DNA from: a virus
Length of the DNA: 64,000 nt
Reading direction: 5' to 3' (one strand)
IMG/VR virus record: IMGVR_UViG_3300032315_000979
Span: 44,688-108,687 of that record
Below, in pieces: positions 27,101 through 34,755 of this stretch (position 1 is the stretch's first letter; every line of letters starts with the position of its first letter). The notes beneath the pieces were generated by a model. That model ran no database searches. It was not told the DNA's origin and saw only the letters and a list, made by a program, of their open reading frames with translations. Position numbers and translations under genes: made by a program.

Positions 27101-28065
27101 ATGCAAGTGTTCAGACTTCACTTAGTGATTCTACAAACATAACAAAAGCAGACTATGTTGTTTCACTCCAGTGTAACAAAGTTGTAATTCCTATCTCGTC
27201 TGTTCAAACAATTTCTGGGTCATTACAAAAGCTTTGGTCTCCACCAGATAATGCTTCATTAACAATTACTGAATTAACTGCCAATGTTACATCTTCAGAT
27301 ACATCAATGTATGTACTATCAACAGTGACAACGCAATTTCCACAGACTGGTTATTTAAAGATTAATAATGAAATTATTAAATACCTATCAAAGACAGCAA
27401 CATCTTTTAACAACCTTGAAAGAGGACAGTTCCAAACGGTTGCTGCAAATCATACCACTGGTAATAGAGTAAGAGAAACTAGATATTATGATGTAAAGTT
27501 TGACAAGTCTCCAGCGTACAATGTTAGATCACCATACATTGATGCAATATTGTTTGAATATCCAAGTTTGATAAACATAGATAGATTCCTATCGTATGCC
27601 TACGGAGCGGAATTAATTGTTTCTGCAGCAAGCGGTAATGACATTCATTCGGTAGCCTTCCTTCAGGGAACAAACCCAATAACACAATATCCGTATGCTA
27701 CAAGTATTGTTGGTACAGCTGTCGTTATGTCAGAACAGAATGCTCAGGTAAAAGAACAATCAGCATCAACAAGTGAAAGTATTAGAAAATACGGGGTTAA
27801 AGATTTAACTCTCCAAAGTCCACTCATCACAGACTCAGTGCATGCTCAAAAACTGGCTGATTTTATCATATCAAAAACACAACTTCCAGTACCTGTTATT
27901 AATATTGATATTGCAGCAATGCCCAAGATTCAATTAGGTGATAGAATTAGAATAACAACACTAAGCGCATTGGATATCACCAATAGTGATTTCTGGGTAA
28001 TATCTCACAACCTAACAGTTGGAGATAATGTTACCCAAAGTTTAGTGTTGAGGAAGGTGTCCTAA
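24157..28065 (+). CDS. Large minor tail protein with PA14-like and LamG-like domains
   Basis: A 1,302-residue tail-tip protein. The N-terminal part (to about residue 400) contains DYVISYSVNRARDVH and ASVDLNLDNTTKVFN, which fit baseplate hub/tail-associated proteins. A PA14-like carbohydrate-binding region lies at about 582-682 (YYNGVFDGYYIS, VRIYLDDILVL, RKLRIEFYHSYNDAG). A LamG/concanavalin-type domain lies at about 747-930 (PWSIEFFGKFHNGS, FSHIAVTYDGLYLKYFVNGD, LYIDEFAMYRKCLTDEQV). The C-terminal part (GDRIRITTLSALDI) returns to a hub-like fold. Two glycan-binding modules inside a hub protein imply contact with the host surface. Stop and next start overlap. Confidence 0.75.
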   Translation: MLTSGMYGKELSSSFNTAITSPAQRIKPKIIIKWLDSRHVDNLVITTNDAPASNAYPGRGFFFPAKEAMNGIKRQSFTWAVAGAKDIDGNVIRADGSWYAMPSLTSSDISNTQLGSNLEFGWWSNSVSTANVHATYDGYQFATNPYVEATFTTRKVNKVRIVTSEFYGQISTYLLQVFDGSLNTLLSEVGTIPAGSYYQDHILSTALSSQNVSRIRVTVYTTVNPQDYARIQEIVPIYETDISDYVISYSVNRARDVHSTSLPVGGSEIASVDLNLDNTTKVFNIFSNSSTYGQYMVKDLEVEIYTGWRIKKPPSDNIDASYLTTTLQSNISNADMSFTVLDRSVLPAGGAGDSFIVVLDKDTQSEETILCASVNSSNVVTILERGYGNTIEKSHTAGCEVRFDIYEYVKNGTFYVDEWSSGTDMSVSANLQDWGKFLSERTINYGFFMQNAYVGDAIENLLMRANFPSADIVKLNNYRRGAKSRGAVASFSFNEESIDRSGNNIVSSTGLRARFWAMPTNKRDSSVKDIVADAIDKELSPLDKALGEKAFSSPSYTALSKSISSSSAYAVDLSNFSFTALDSAVYSEYYNGVFDGYYISPASGLEQLVVTISYGGVRIYLDDILVLNRFNLATVSTRYASQMINFKAGVPRKLRIEFYHSYNDAGAASFDISLYRAPDGGSDVLISASQCCTIVAMDSIGSKDASSNIANEDAFNHRNNGVYVNSPVLNQPSGLTSDPGDKSVLLQSNSYVRIPYCASSNLTSESQDPWSIEFFGKFHNGSFSSDGEYISNWGNANPTTGFEFFNNSSSNGFKIKCVLANSAVVTETVSSNTALSNSAFSHIAVTYDGLYLKYFVNGDLKDTEIIEGTPISWASSDITIGGRGASFTSGAEVSPATIRSLYIDEFAMYRKCLTDEQVEDRYVESSIQPLTEFAFLYGNENSIREIANDISFADMGRFYINEYDKAKYEHFYRFFEPSIDQHASVQTSLSDSTNITKADYVVSLQCNKVVIPISSVQTISGSLQKLWSPPDNASLTITELTANVTSSDTSMYVLSTVTTQFPQTGYLKINNEIIKYLSKTATSFNNLERGQFQTVAANHTTGNRVRETRYYDVKFDKSPAYNVRSPYIDAILFEYPSLINIDRFLSYAYGAELIVSAASGNDIHSVAFLQGTNPITQYPYATSIVGTAVVMSEQNAQVKEQSASTSESIRKYGVKDLTLQSPLITDSVHAQKLADFIISKTQLPVPVINIDIAAMPKIQLGDRIRITTLSALDITNSDFWVISHNLTVGDNVTQSLVLRKVS

Positions 28066-29639
28066 TGCCTAGTGAGAATACAATATACTTCTACCCTGGT
28101 CGTGGTGGGCACTCTCATGATGGGAATAATTCAAGCTTTATTGACACTTCGGTATATTCCTTATTTGATTTTTCTTGGGGCGAAGTCGGTGATCCAGACA
28201 GACGGGCTTCTCAGAGAATAAACTATAACGCATTTAGAGACTTCGTTATAACTACTGTCAATGGATCAATACTAGAGCCATCTGGACTTGTTCTTCAGCC
28301 AGGAATGGTGAACGGATCTGCTCATATTATCTCAAGGTCAATTGAAGCTAATACTATTGCTGCAAATACATTAACTGCAAATGAGATTTCTGCAAATACA
28401 ATTACATCAAATGAACTGGCTGCAAACTTTGTTCTTGTTAATACAATAATTGCAAGTAGTGATTTTAATGGAGCATTTAATCCAACTACATTTGCACTAA
28501 GTAACACTGGGACAGATGGCTGGGCTATTACAAGTGCTGGTGATGCTGTATTTACTAATGGTCTTTTTAGAGGAAATCTTTTTGTTGGTGCTAACGATTA
28601 TTGGTATTCAAATGGAGATTTTGCTCTCGGTGGGAACACTGGTATTTATAGAAATGCGGGCGGGGGAATTACTCTTGGTGCTAATGTAACAATACTTGGT
28701 GGAGTGATAGCATCGTCTGTTGCAACTCCAGGTATTGATATTGATTCTGCTGGAAATCTAACTGCTAATACATTTGCTCTTTATGGAAATGGCGCAATTG
28801 TCACATCAAGTGGTAATTTTGCGGTTGATATATATGGGAATCTTTATGCTGAGAGTGCAACTCTGCGTGGAGAAATATCAAGCGATACATTTGTTACTCA
28901 TAATAGATTCGGTGTAGATGTAAACTATACAAGACCAACGGTTCTTATTGATAATGCAAATAATGAATTCTCTCTTAATTCCGCAGGAGGTGGTATAAGA
29001 CTAGAAGCTGATCAATGGCTTGCTTATAGAAGCGGAGATAGTTTTTATAGAATGAATTTTAATTTTGATACAGCAAATTACTCCTTGCTTGGTCAATTCT
29101 ATGTTGATGGTGGCATTACCGCTGCTGGAGAATTACAGGGCGATTATGTAAACATTACTGGAGATGGTGTATATTACAATGCAAGTAATCTAGCTTTTGC
29201 GCAAACGCAAGGTGTATTTCCAATTTCTTTTGCCTATAGGATTTCTGGTGGAAGATACTATCTTATAGCTAATAATGATACCAACACACTAGGAACAATA
29301 ACCTGGACACCTTCTGATAGAAGAATTAAAGAAAATATATCACCAGTATCTAGCGACATTTTAAATAAATTTTATTCAATTAATGTATATGAATTTAATT
29401 GGAATGATAAAGCCCCCTCATTTTTAGACAGAAATCTTGTTAATGTCGGTGTTATAGCCGATGAATTGGTAACTATTGTTCCAGATGCCGTAGATGATTT
29501 TGGTTCAGACGGGGATGAACCTAATAGATGGGCAACTGTTGAATATGAAAAAATAGTTCCTTATGCAATTGCAGCAATCCAGGATTTAAATAGCAAAATA
29601 CAGGCGTTAGAAGCAAGAATTGCTGAGTTGGAAGGGTAA
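28065..29639 (+). CDS. Tail fibre/spike with C-terminal S74 intramolecular chaperone
   Basis: A 524-residue protein. The N-terminus includes FYPGRGGHSHDGNNSSFID, a common attachment motif; residues 95-150 are Ala/Asn-rich repeats (ANTIAANTLTANEISANTIT) forming a shaft, followed by beta-rich repeats. From about residue 415 it ends in a peptidase S74 domain: PSDRRIKENISPV (with the Ser and Lys of the autocleavage dyad), VGVIADELV, YEKIVPYAIAAIQDL and a terminal coiled coil. The domain drives trimer folding and then cleaves itself off, so the mature fibre should lack the last 110 or so residues. Confidence 0.85.
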   Translation: MPSENTIYFYPGRGGHSHDGNNSSFIDTSVYSLFDFSWGEVGDPDRRASQRINYNAFRDFVITTVNGSILEPSGLVLQPGMVNGSAHIISRSIEANTIAANTLTANEISANTITSNELAANFVLVNTIIASSDFNGAFNPTTFALSNTGTDGWAITSAGDAVFTNGLFRGNLFVGANDYWYSNGDFALGGNTGIYRNAGGGITLGANVTILGGVIASSVATPGIDIDSAGNLTANTFALYGNGAIVTSSGNFAVDIYGNLYAESATLRGEISSDTFVTHNRFGVDVNYTRPTVLIDNANNEFSLNSAGGGIRLEADQWLAYRSGDSFYRMNFNFDTANYSLLGQFYVDGGITAAGELQGDYVNITGDGVYYNASNLAFAQTQGVFPISFAYRISGGRYYLIANNDTNTLGTITWTPSDRRIKENISPVSSDILNKFYSINVYEFNWNDKAPSFLDRNLVNVGVIADELVTIVPDAVDDFGSDGDEPNRWATVEYEKIVPYAIAAIQDLNSKIQALEARIAELEG

Positions 29640-29645
29640 ATAAGG

Positions 29646-29651
29646 TATAAT
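29646..29651 (+). promoter_or_regulatory. -10 box TATAAT with leaderless start at 29658
   Basis: TATAAT at 29646-29651 is followed by exactly six bases and the ATG at 29658, with no Shine-Dalgarno. The spacing is the same as before 7787 and 51776. Confidence 0.55.
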
Positions 29652-29657
29652 AGATAA

Positions 29658-30326
29658 ATGGCTTACGAGAACTATTCACAAGTTTCATGGACTGATGGAA
29701 CCCCGATTACTGGAGACAGACTCCAGCAGGTGTCTACAAACATCCAGCAGGTCAAAGAGGCTACTGATGACAGCCCGCAGGGTATTAAGAAGATTAAAAC
29801 CATTACTAGCAATAGTAACTCTTTTAATAACTTCTCAACATCAAATTTAATTGTTTCATTGGAAAATGAATCTGGAACTGGCGGTCCAGACAATAGAGTT
29901 ACTATCTCAGCTAGTCGTTACTACAGAGTAACCATCTCATTCCCTGGTTTTGTTGTTGACGAAAAAGGAGCTGAGGATGCTAAGTATATTCTAAAGATTG
30001 CAAACGGAACTTTTGGAAGTGCAAATACAACTTTGTATAAAGCAATATTTACTCCACCAGTGTTTCTTTTTAGCAATGTTACAGCAGGTGCTAACTCTGC
30101 TACTGTTGCATTTAAGAATGCAGCATATGATACATTCTTTGGCGCTGGAACACATTCTGTTATTTTATCTAGCAATATTTCTGGGGCTAATTCTCAAACA
30201 TATTTTGCAACTGTTGAAAGAGAGCAGGGTGCTTCAGCAACCAACTCTCCAGCCTTCTATGTACCAGCAGCATCTGCAAGCCATGTGTTGCAATTGTATG
30301 TTGAAGACATTGGTGGGATTGCATAA
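29658..30326 (+). CDS. Minor tail protein
   Basis: A 222-residue protein opening with VSWTDGTPITGDRLQQVSTN, a motif frequent at the start of short tail proteins in actinophages and other siphophages, then a beta-rich body (YYRVTISFPGFVV, SVILSSNISG, ASHVLQLYVEDIGG) suggestive of a jelly-roll-type module. It ends the structural gene block; its stop overlaps no gene but the next starts one base later. A structural role is inferred from location and the N-terminal motif. Confidence 0.62.
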   Translation: MAYENYSQVSWTDGTPITGDRLQQVSTNIQQVKEATDDSPQGIKKIKTITSNSNSFNNFSTSNLIVSLENESGTGGPDNRVTISASRYYRVTISFPGFVVDEKGAEDAKYILKIANGTFGSANTTLYKAIFTPPVFLFSNVTAGANSATVAFKNAAYDTFFGAGTHSVILSSNISGANSQTYFATVEREQGASATNSPAFYVPAASASHVLQLYVEDIGGIA

Positions 30327-30761
30327 TTGAGAGAAGTTAAGCTTGCTTCTAAGAGAGAAGATATTGATTGGACAATCAAGTTTGCCTCTGGAGAAGATAG
30401 CCCTAACTTTAGCGGTGGTAAGTATATTGATGATAAAGGTTATGTTAGAGTTTTAAAACCAGATCATCCTAAAAATATTCGTGGATATACATATGAGCAT
30501 CGTCTTGTCATGGAGAAGTATCTAAACAGATACCTGCAGCCGTGGGAAACTGTTCATCATATTAATGAGGTTAAAGTAGATAATAGACTATCCAACTTGT
30601 TCCTCTGCACACCAGAAGAACATAGTGCGCTTCATAAGGAAGGAAACAAGATGTCTACTGAGCATAAAAAGAAGATGAGAGATAATGCTCATGCAACAAA
30701 ACCTCATACTAAAAAGAAAAACGCTACTAAATCAATTCAAATAAAAAAAAGACTCCCGTAG
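30327..30761 (+). CDS. HNH endonuclease (HNH_3 type)
   Basis: A 144-residue basic protein beginning with TTG at 30327. It contains YTYEHRLVMEKYLNRYLQPW and then TVHHINEVKVDNRLSNLFLC followed by PEEHSALH, the HNH_3 signature with the catalytic His-His pair, Asn and terminal His. The C-terminus is Lys-rich and probably contacts DNA. Stand-alone HNH genes at the end of a module are often homing endonucleases; no intron is visible here. It may alternatively serve in DNA processing. Confidence 0.82.
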   Translation: MREVKLASKREDIDWTIKFASGEDSPNFSGGKYIDDKGYVRVLKPDHPKNIRGYTYEHRLVMEKYLNRYLQPWETVHHINEVKVDNRLSNLFLCTPEEHSALHKEGNKMSTEHKKKMRDNAHATKPHTKKKNATKSIQIKKRLP

Positions 30762-30813
30762 CAACTTTCTGAATATCCTTATGATATGATTGACGAGAAC
30801 CAAAGGAGTCCTT

Positions 30814-31980
30814 ATGAAAGTTTGTGCAACAGAAGGTTGCGATATCCAATTTGAACCAAAAACAGCTAATGCTAAATATGGTGATAAATCGTGCAGAAAG
30901 ACCATTGATGTTAATGGTCTTTGCAAGTATAGACGGGAGAATGGGTTGTTTGAAACACTTCCTGATCCTGAGACTGGACAAGTTCCAGTTACAGAAAGTG
31001 AGTTAAGACTTTCTTATAATAAGCTCTTGTCAGAGTACAACAAGGTCAAGACAAAGAGTGATGATTTAGCGGGTGCTCTATATAGAGCTGTTAAAGAAGA
31101 TGTTGAGTCCGTTAAGTATGTGCCAGTGCCAAAGCCAAAGTTTGATAGAACAACAAAGGATGAGGAAGTTGCAGTAGCAATCATTGCTGACTGGCAGCTT
31201 GCCAAAATTACTCCAGACTACAACTCGCAGGTGTGTGAAGAAAGAATCTATAAGTTTGCTGAAAAGATTGTTCATCTCACTGAGATTCAAAGAAAAGATC
31301 ACCCTGTGAAAGAAATTAGAATTTGGGCTCTTGGTGACATCATTGAGGGAGAGCTAATTTTTCCAGGTCAGTCATTCTTGATTGATGGTGGTTTGTATAG
31401 ACAGATCACTGTTGATGGTCCAAGAATTATGAAAAACTTTATTAACATTCTTCTTGAGAACTTTGAGAAAGTAACATTCGTTGGCGTGATTGGTAATCAT
31501 GGTTCAATTGGTGGTCGGGCAAGAAGAGATCATGATCCTGAAACAAATGGTGACAGGATGCTTTATCGCATTACACAATTGATGTTTGAAAAGGAGAAGA
31601 GAATTGAGTTCAAGATTCCTGATGGTCGTGGTGAGCGACATTGGTATGCCGTTGACAAGATTGGTAATTACAAGAGTTTGCTATGTCATGGCGATCAGTT
31701 TGGCAGTCTATCTACTTTCTACTCTTTTCAGAAAAAAGCCTACGGATGGAAAATAGGTGCGGTTGAAGAAGCGTTTGATGATATCTATCTAGGACACTTC
31801 CATACTCCAACAAAGATGACATTCAATACTGTTCAGGTAAGAATTTCAGGAAGTCCTGAGTCTACAAATACATATGCTGCAGAAAGCCTTGCAGCTGTTG
31901 GTAGACCTTCACAGGCGCTGATGTTCGTACACCCAGGAAAGGGTATTGTAACAGCAGAATATAATTGCTGGCTGGACTAA
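30814..31980 (+). CDS. Calcineurin-like metallophosphoesterase with N-terminal zinc finger
   Basis: A 388-residue protein. The ATG at 30814 is chosen because AAAGGAGT (30802-30809) precedes it; an in-frame TTG at 30790 is weaker. Cys4, Cys9, Cys27 and Cys37 form a probable zinc finger, followed by a coiled region. The phosphoesterase motifs follow in order: IIADWQLAK (about 122-130), ALGDIIEGE (172-180), IGNHGS (226-231), CHGDQFG (291-297) and GHFHTPT (327-333). The layout resembles Mre11/SbcD-type nucleases and related phage enzymes, so action on DNA ends is likely. No SbcC/Rad50-like partner is seen next to it. Confidence 0.78.
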   Translation: MKVCATEGCDIQFEPKTANAKYGDKSCRKTIDVNGLCKYRRENGLFETLPDPETGQVPVTESELRLSYNKLLSEYNKVKTKSDDLAGALYRAVKEDVESVKYVPVPKPKFDRTTKDEEVAVAIIADWQLAKITPDYNSQVCEERIYKFAEKIVHLTEIQRKDHPVKEIRIWALGDIIEGELIFPGQSFLIDGGLYRQITVDGPRIMKNFINILLENFEKVTFVGVIGNHGSIGGRARRDHDPETNGDRMLYRITQLMFEKEKRIEFKIPDGRGERHWYAVDKIGNYKSLLCHGDQFGSLSTFYSFQKKAYGWKIGAVEEAFDDIYLGHFHTPTKMTFNTVQVRISGSPESTNTYAAESLAAVGRPSQALMFVHPGKGIVTAEYNCWLD

Positions 31981-31981
31981 T

Positions 31982-32200
31982 ATGACAAAAGCAACTGGCA
32001 TCTATTGCAGAAATTGCACTGGAAGAATGTTTACTGGTCAGCAATACTATGCATTTCAAAAAAACTATATTGACCTTACATGTATTCGGTGCTCTGTATC
32101 TGTTGATGTTGAGGTCAAGAAGTTGAATAAGATTTTATCGTACCTTGGATTTAAGACAGTAGAGGCGAGACATGATCTCAAAGAAGCCAATAACAAATAA
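31982..32200 (+). CDS. Small zinc-ribbon protein
   Basis: A 72-residue protein with two Cys pairs, YCRNC near the start and TCIRC in the middle, arranged as a zinc ribbon, followed by a charged C-terminal helix. Such proteins can act in transcription or DNA metabolism, but no specific function can be given. The last 29 bases overlap the next gene. Confidence 0.6.
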   Translation: MTKATGIYCRNCTGRMFTGQQYYAFQKNYIDLTCIRCSVSVDVEVKKLNKILSYLGFKTVEARHDLKEANNK

Positions 32201-32606
32201 ATTTTACAAGTACGCTGGTAATATTGTAAAGATTAAAAAAATTTCCAAAGGGAAAAATAAGATTTACATTGAACAGCTTGATAGTAAAAATATTATTGAT
32301 ATTCCATACGAGCAGTCTGAAATTTTAATTACTAGACTGTATACTGTTGGAGAAGTTGCTAAGATTGTTGAGCGTAGACCCGACACTCTTAGGAAATATG
32401 AAAGAAAAAACTTAATTCCATCAGCAAGTAAATTTGGAGATGAATACAGTGGATATTCAAGCTGGAGATACTATGATGAAAGCGAAGTATATGAAATGAT
32501 TGAATTTTTCAATCAAAGAACACAAGGTCGCCCCATTGTGCAATCAGGCAGTGGGGTTGGTAATGCAATAAAATTATTGGAACAAAAAGTTAAACTTCAT
32601 AAGTGA
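32172..32606 (+). CDS. MerR-like helix-turn-helix regulator
   Basis: A 144-residue protein. Residues about 55-115 match the MerR winged-helix DNA-binding domain: RLYTVGEVAKIVERRPDTLR, then KYERKNLIPSASK and SWRYYDESEVYEMIEFF. The N-terminal part is basic and beta-rich (KYAGNIVKIKKISKGKNKIY) and differs from usual MerR proteins. There is no metal-sensor Cys cluster. It could control early or middle gene expression or act as an excisionase-like architectural protein, though no integrase is present. Confidence 0.72.
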   Translation: MISKKPITNKFYKYAGNIVKIKKISKGKNKIYIEQLDSKNIIDIPYEQSEILITRLYTVGEVAKIVERRPDTLRKYERKNLIPSASKFGDEYSGYSSWRYYDESEVYEMIEFFNQRTQGRPIVQSGSGVGNAIKLLEQKVKLHK

Positions 32607-32613
32607 GGAATAT

Positions 32614-32826
32614 ATGACAACATCAAAAGAAAAGACAACAGAAATTTGGGCTTCATTAGGAATTACCAAGAATCTTGGTAACTATGAGTCACTTAGGCTA
32701 GATGCTGGCGCAAGAGTTCAGGCATCTGATGCAGATGACCCTGAGGCATGGGCAAAAGTTTGGGCATCAATTGATTCTCAGATTGAAGCTAAGTTGCAAG
32801 AGCTAGACAATGAAAGTCCAAAGTGA
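32614..32826 (+). CDS. Small acidic protein of unknown function
   Basis: A 70-residue, Asp/Glu-rich helical protein with a GTGAGGAAT ribosome site. The centre (ADDPEAWAKVWASIDSQIEA) is amphipathic. I do not recognise a family. It lies between a MerR-like and a WhiB-like gene and overlaps the latter by 17 bases, so it may be co-regulated with them. Confidence 0.55.
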   Translation: MTTSKEKTTEIWASLGITKNLGNYESLRLDAGARVQASDADDPEAWAKVWASIDSQIEAKLQELDNESPK

Positions 32827-33109
32827 TTGGATAGAGCAAGCTGTATGTGCAAAAGATAAACGATCAATTGCTTGGCTATCCTATGACATTAAAGACATAG
32901 AATACGCCAAGCAAGGTTGTTCTTTATGCAAAGTCAGAAAAGAATGCTTTGTAAATGCATGGCAGAATAATCCGTATGTCGGTGTAAATGCTGGTATATC
33001 AGAGTATGATTTCCTAATTCTTACATGGAAGGAGGCGAATAAGCCTAATGGAAGCAACTGGTCAAGAACTAATAAACTTCTTCAAGGAATCTTGCAAAAA
33101 ATCAAATAA
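32810..33109 (+). CDS. WhiB-family iron-sulfur regulator, divergent
   Basis: A 99-residue protein with the four-cysteine pattern of WhiB proteins: Cys13, then Cys37-x2-Cys40-x5-Cys46, which bind a 4Fe-4S cluster. After the cluster the usual Gly-Val/Ile-Trp-Gly-Gly turn is replaced by VGVNAGISEYDF, so the Trp is lost, although the family's follow-on SEYD is kept. WhiB proteins bind the primary sigma factor to change promoter choice, and phage versions can alter host transcription. The family is actinobacterial, which is the main evidence for the host. Confidence 0.8.
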   Translation: MKVQSDWIEQAVCAKDKRSIAWLSYDIKDIEYAKQGCSLCKVRKECFVNAWQNNPYVGVNAGISEYDFLILTWKEANKPNGSNWSRTNKLLQGILQKIK

Positions 33110-33353
33110 GCTATTCATTCCAGATTCTCCAAGACAAGAATCTGTTGCGGATGCAATTGCTGATTTTTATAAAAGACAGGAGTTGTTTGATGCGATACAA
33201 TTGTTCGTCAAGTCAAATAGCGGACCTTTTTTGATATTTGATTTTGCTGTTGAGTCAAGATCATATGTTGATCGGGTTAAATTTGAGAACAAGTCAACTG
33301 ATAAGTTTAAAAACATCGTAGAAGAAACAAGGAAGAGAATGGTCTCTGAATGA
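33048..33353 (+). CDS. Unknown protein between WhiB and helicase genes
   Basis: A 101-residue protein whose ATG at 33048 is inside the WhiB gene (62-base overlap) and is preceded by GGAGGCG. It is helical, with phrases such as ESVADAIADFYKRQELFDAI and a central strand GPFLIFDFAVES. The stop overlaps the helicase start by four bases, so it is probably co-translated with it. A helicase-associated role is possible from context only. Confidence 0.55.
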   Translation: MEATGQELINFFKESCKKSNKLFIPDSPRQESVADAIADFYKRQELFDAIQLFVKSNSGPFLIFDFAVESRSYVDRVKFENKSTDKFKNIVEETRKRMVSE

Positions 33354-34567
33354 ATTACGAAACAAGATTGCTCAACTCAATTGTTGAAAGCAATGGGTAT
33401 GTAGAAGCTGTTAACCAAGGTGTAGAAAATGTCTTTGTAGAGAATAGAGATATTTGGAACTTCATTGTTTCTCACTATGACGAGCATAAGAAAGTTCCAT
33501 CAAAGGATACGATTAAGCATCACTACGCTGATTTTGATTTTGTACTCACTCCAGAGCCTCTTAAATACTATGTTGATGAAGCAAGGCGGGAATCGCTTTC
33601 GTATCAGACTAGATCAATTGTTTCTAAAGCTCATGCAATTCTTGGGGATCTTGGTCCAAAGGAATCACTTTCATACTTGATGGAGGAGACTTCAAGGCTT
33701 TACAAGTTCTCCAGTAGCCTTAAAGATACTGACTTGGCTGGTGAGTGGAGAGATAGAGCGCAGAGTCTAAAGGAAAGGTCGTTGCGAGATAACAACGAGC
33801 TTCAAGGAGTACCTAGCGGTATCAATGTTATTGATAAGACATTCGGCGGTTGGCAACCAGGAGACTTCGTTGTTTTGCTTGGTTGGACTGGTGTTGGTAA
33901 ATCATTCATTGCACGATTGTTTGCGGTAAATGCATGGAGAGCTGGCTACAGACCTCTCATTATTTCTCTTGAAATGAACAAGATGCAAGAGGGTCAGCGA
34001 CTTGATACTTTACTTAACAATGGAGAGGGTAACTTTACTAATACAGACCTTGTAAGGGCAAACCCTGCCGTTGTAGATAAGTATGAGAAGTGGGCAGAGG
34101 AAATGTTTGAGGGTAAGCATGCAATCCATCTTGTAACATCAGAAGGTCTTGAGACAGCAGATCAGAACATGGTGCAGGCAAAGATTGATCAATACCATCC
34201 CGATCTAGTTATTCTTGATTACCACGGTCTGTTTGATGACTCCAGTGGTGCTAAAACAGAAACTGAAAAGGCTAAGAACCTTTCTAAAGCTTTTAAGCGA
34301 ATGGCGGTCAAGAACAATGTTCCGATCATAGATGTTGCTGCAGTAACCATGTCAGAGGGTCACTCAGAGCGACCACCAGAGCTTGAGGAAGTCGCATGGA
34401 GTAAGCAGTTAGCTTATGATGCCGACCTCGTTCTTGCAATTCACAGAGAACCATCGTCAGATGTGTTTCAAGTTGTTTCACGAAAGGTTAGAAGAGCACA
34501 TCACTTTGGCTTCTACCTTAGATGGAATCTAGAGACTGGTAAGTGGGCAGAAGAATGGGACATCTAA
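33350..34567 (+). CDS. Replicative DnaB-type helicase
   Basis: A 405-residue hexameric-helicase type ATPase. The N-terminal 130 residues are helical, as in DnaB N-terminal domains. The RecA-like core begins near LQGVPSGINVIDKTFGGWQP and contains Walker A GWTGVGKS (about 178-185), an SLEM segment (IISLEMNK), Walker B LVILDYHG and a C-terminal motif with VSRKVRRA. It opens the primase-helicase pair: a short gene and the primase follow. It should unwind phage DNA at the fork. Confidence 0.87.
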   Translation: MNYETRLLNSIVESNGYVEAVNQGVENVFVENRDIWNFIVSHYDEHKKVPSKDTIKHHYADFDFVLTPEPLKYYVDEARRESLSYQTRSIVSKAHAILGDLGPKESLSYLMEETSRLYKFSSSLKDTDLAGEWRDRAQSLKERSLRDNNELQGVPSGINVIDKTFGGWQPGDFVVLLGWTGVGKSFIARLFAVNAWRAGYRPLIISLEMNKMQEGQRLDTLLNNGEGNFTNTDLVRANPAVVDKYEKWAEEMFEGKHAIHLVTSEGLETADQNMVQAKIDQYHPDLVILDYHGLFDDSSGAKTETEKAKNLSKAFKRMAVKNNVPIIDVAAVTMSEGHSERPPELEEVAWSKQLAYDADLVLAIHREPSSDVFQVVSRKVRRAHHFGFYLRWNLETGKWAEEWDI

Positions 34568-34755
34568 TGCAGGAGGGAATGTTGGTTGGAACAGCTAAGG
34601 ATATAGAAACAATTGCTAAACTCAGACCCTGGATGGAAGACGAAGCGAGGGAAAAATATGGTTACAAGGGCAAGTCAAGACTTGTTACGGAATATCATGA
34701 GAAATCCGAAATATTCTCATTCGCAATCATTTTTGACGATGAATCTAGAGATTGA
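34567..34755 (+). CDS. Small unknown protein between helicase and primase
   Basis: A 62-residue protein. The start at 34567 overlaps the helicase stop (TAATG); a second ATG at 34579 follows an AGGAGGG that is too close to it, so the exact start is uncertain. The sequence is charged and helical, with a C-terminal strand (IFSFAIIFDDESRD). It overlaps the primase start by 17 bases. No family recognised. Confidence 0.5.
   Translation: MQEGMLVGTAKDIETIAKLRPWMEDEAREKYGYKGKSRLVTEYHEKSEIFSFAIIFDDESRD

Noticed and set aside
30748-30808. GACTCC and GGAGTC as a hairpin near 30750-30808
   Set aside because: The arms are only six bases and about 50 apart, with no T-run; the second arm is simply the ribosome site of the metallophosphoesterase.
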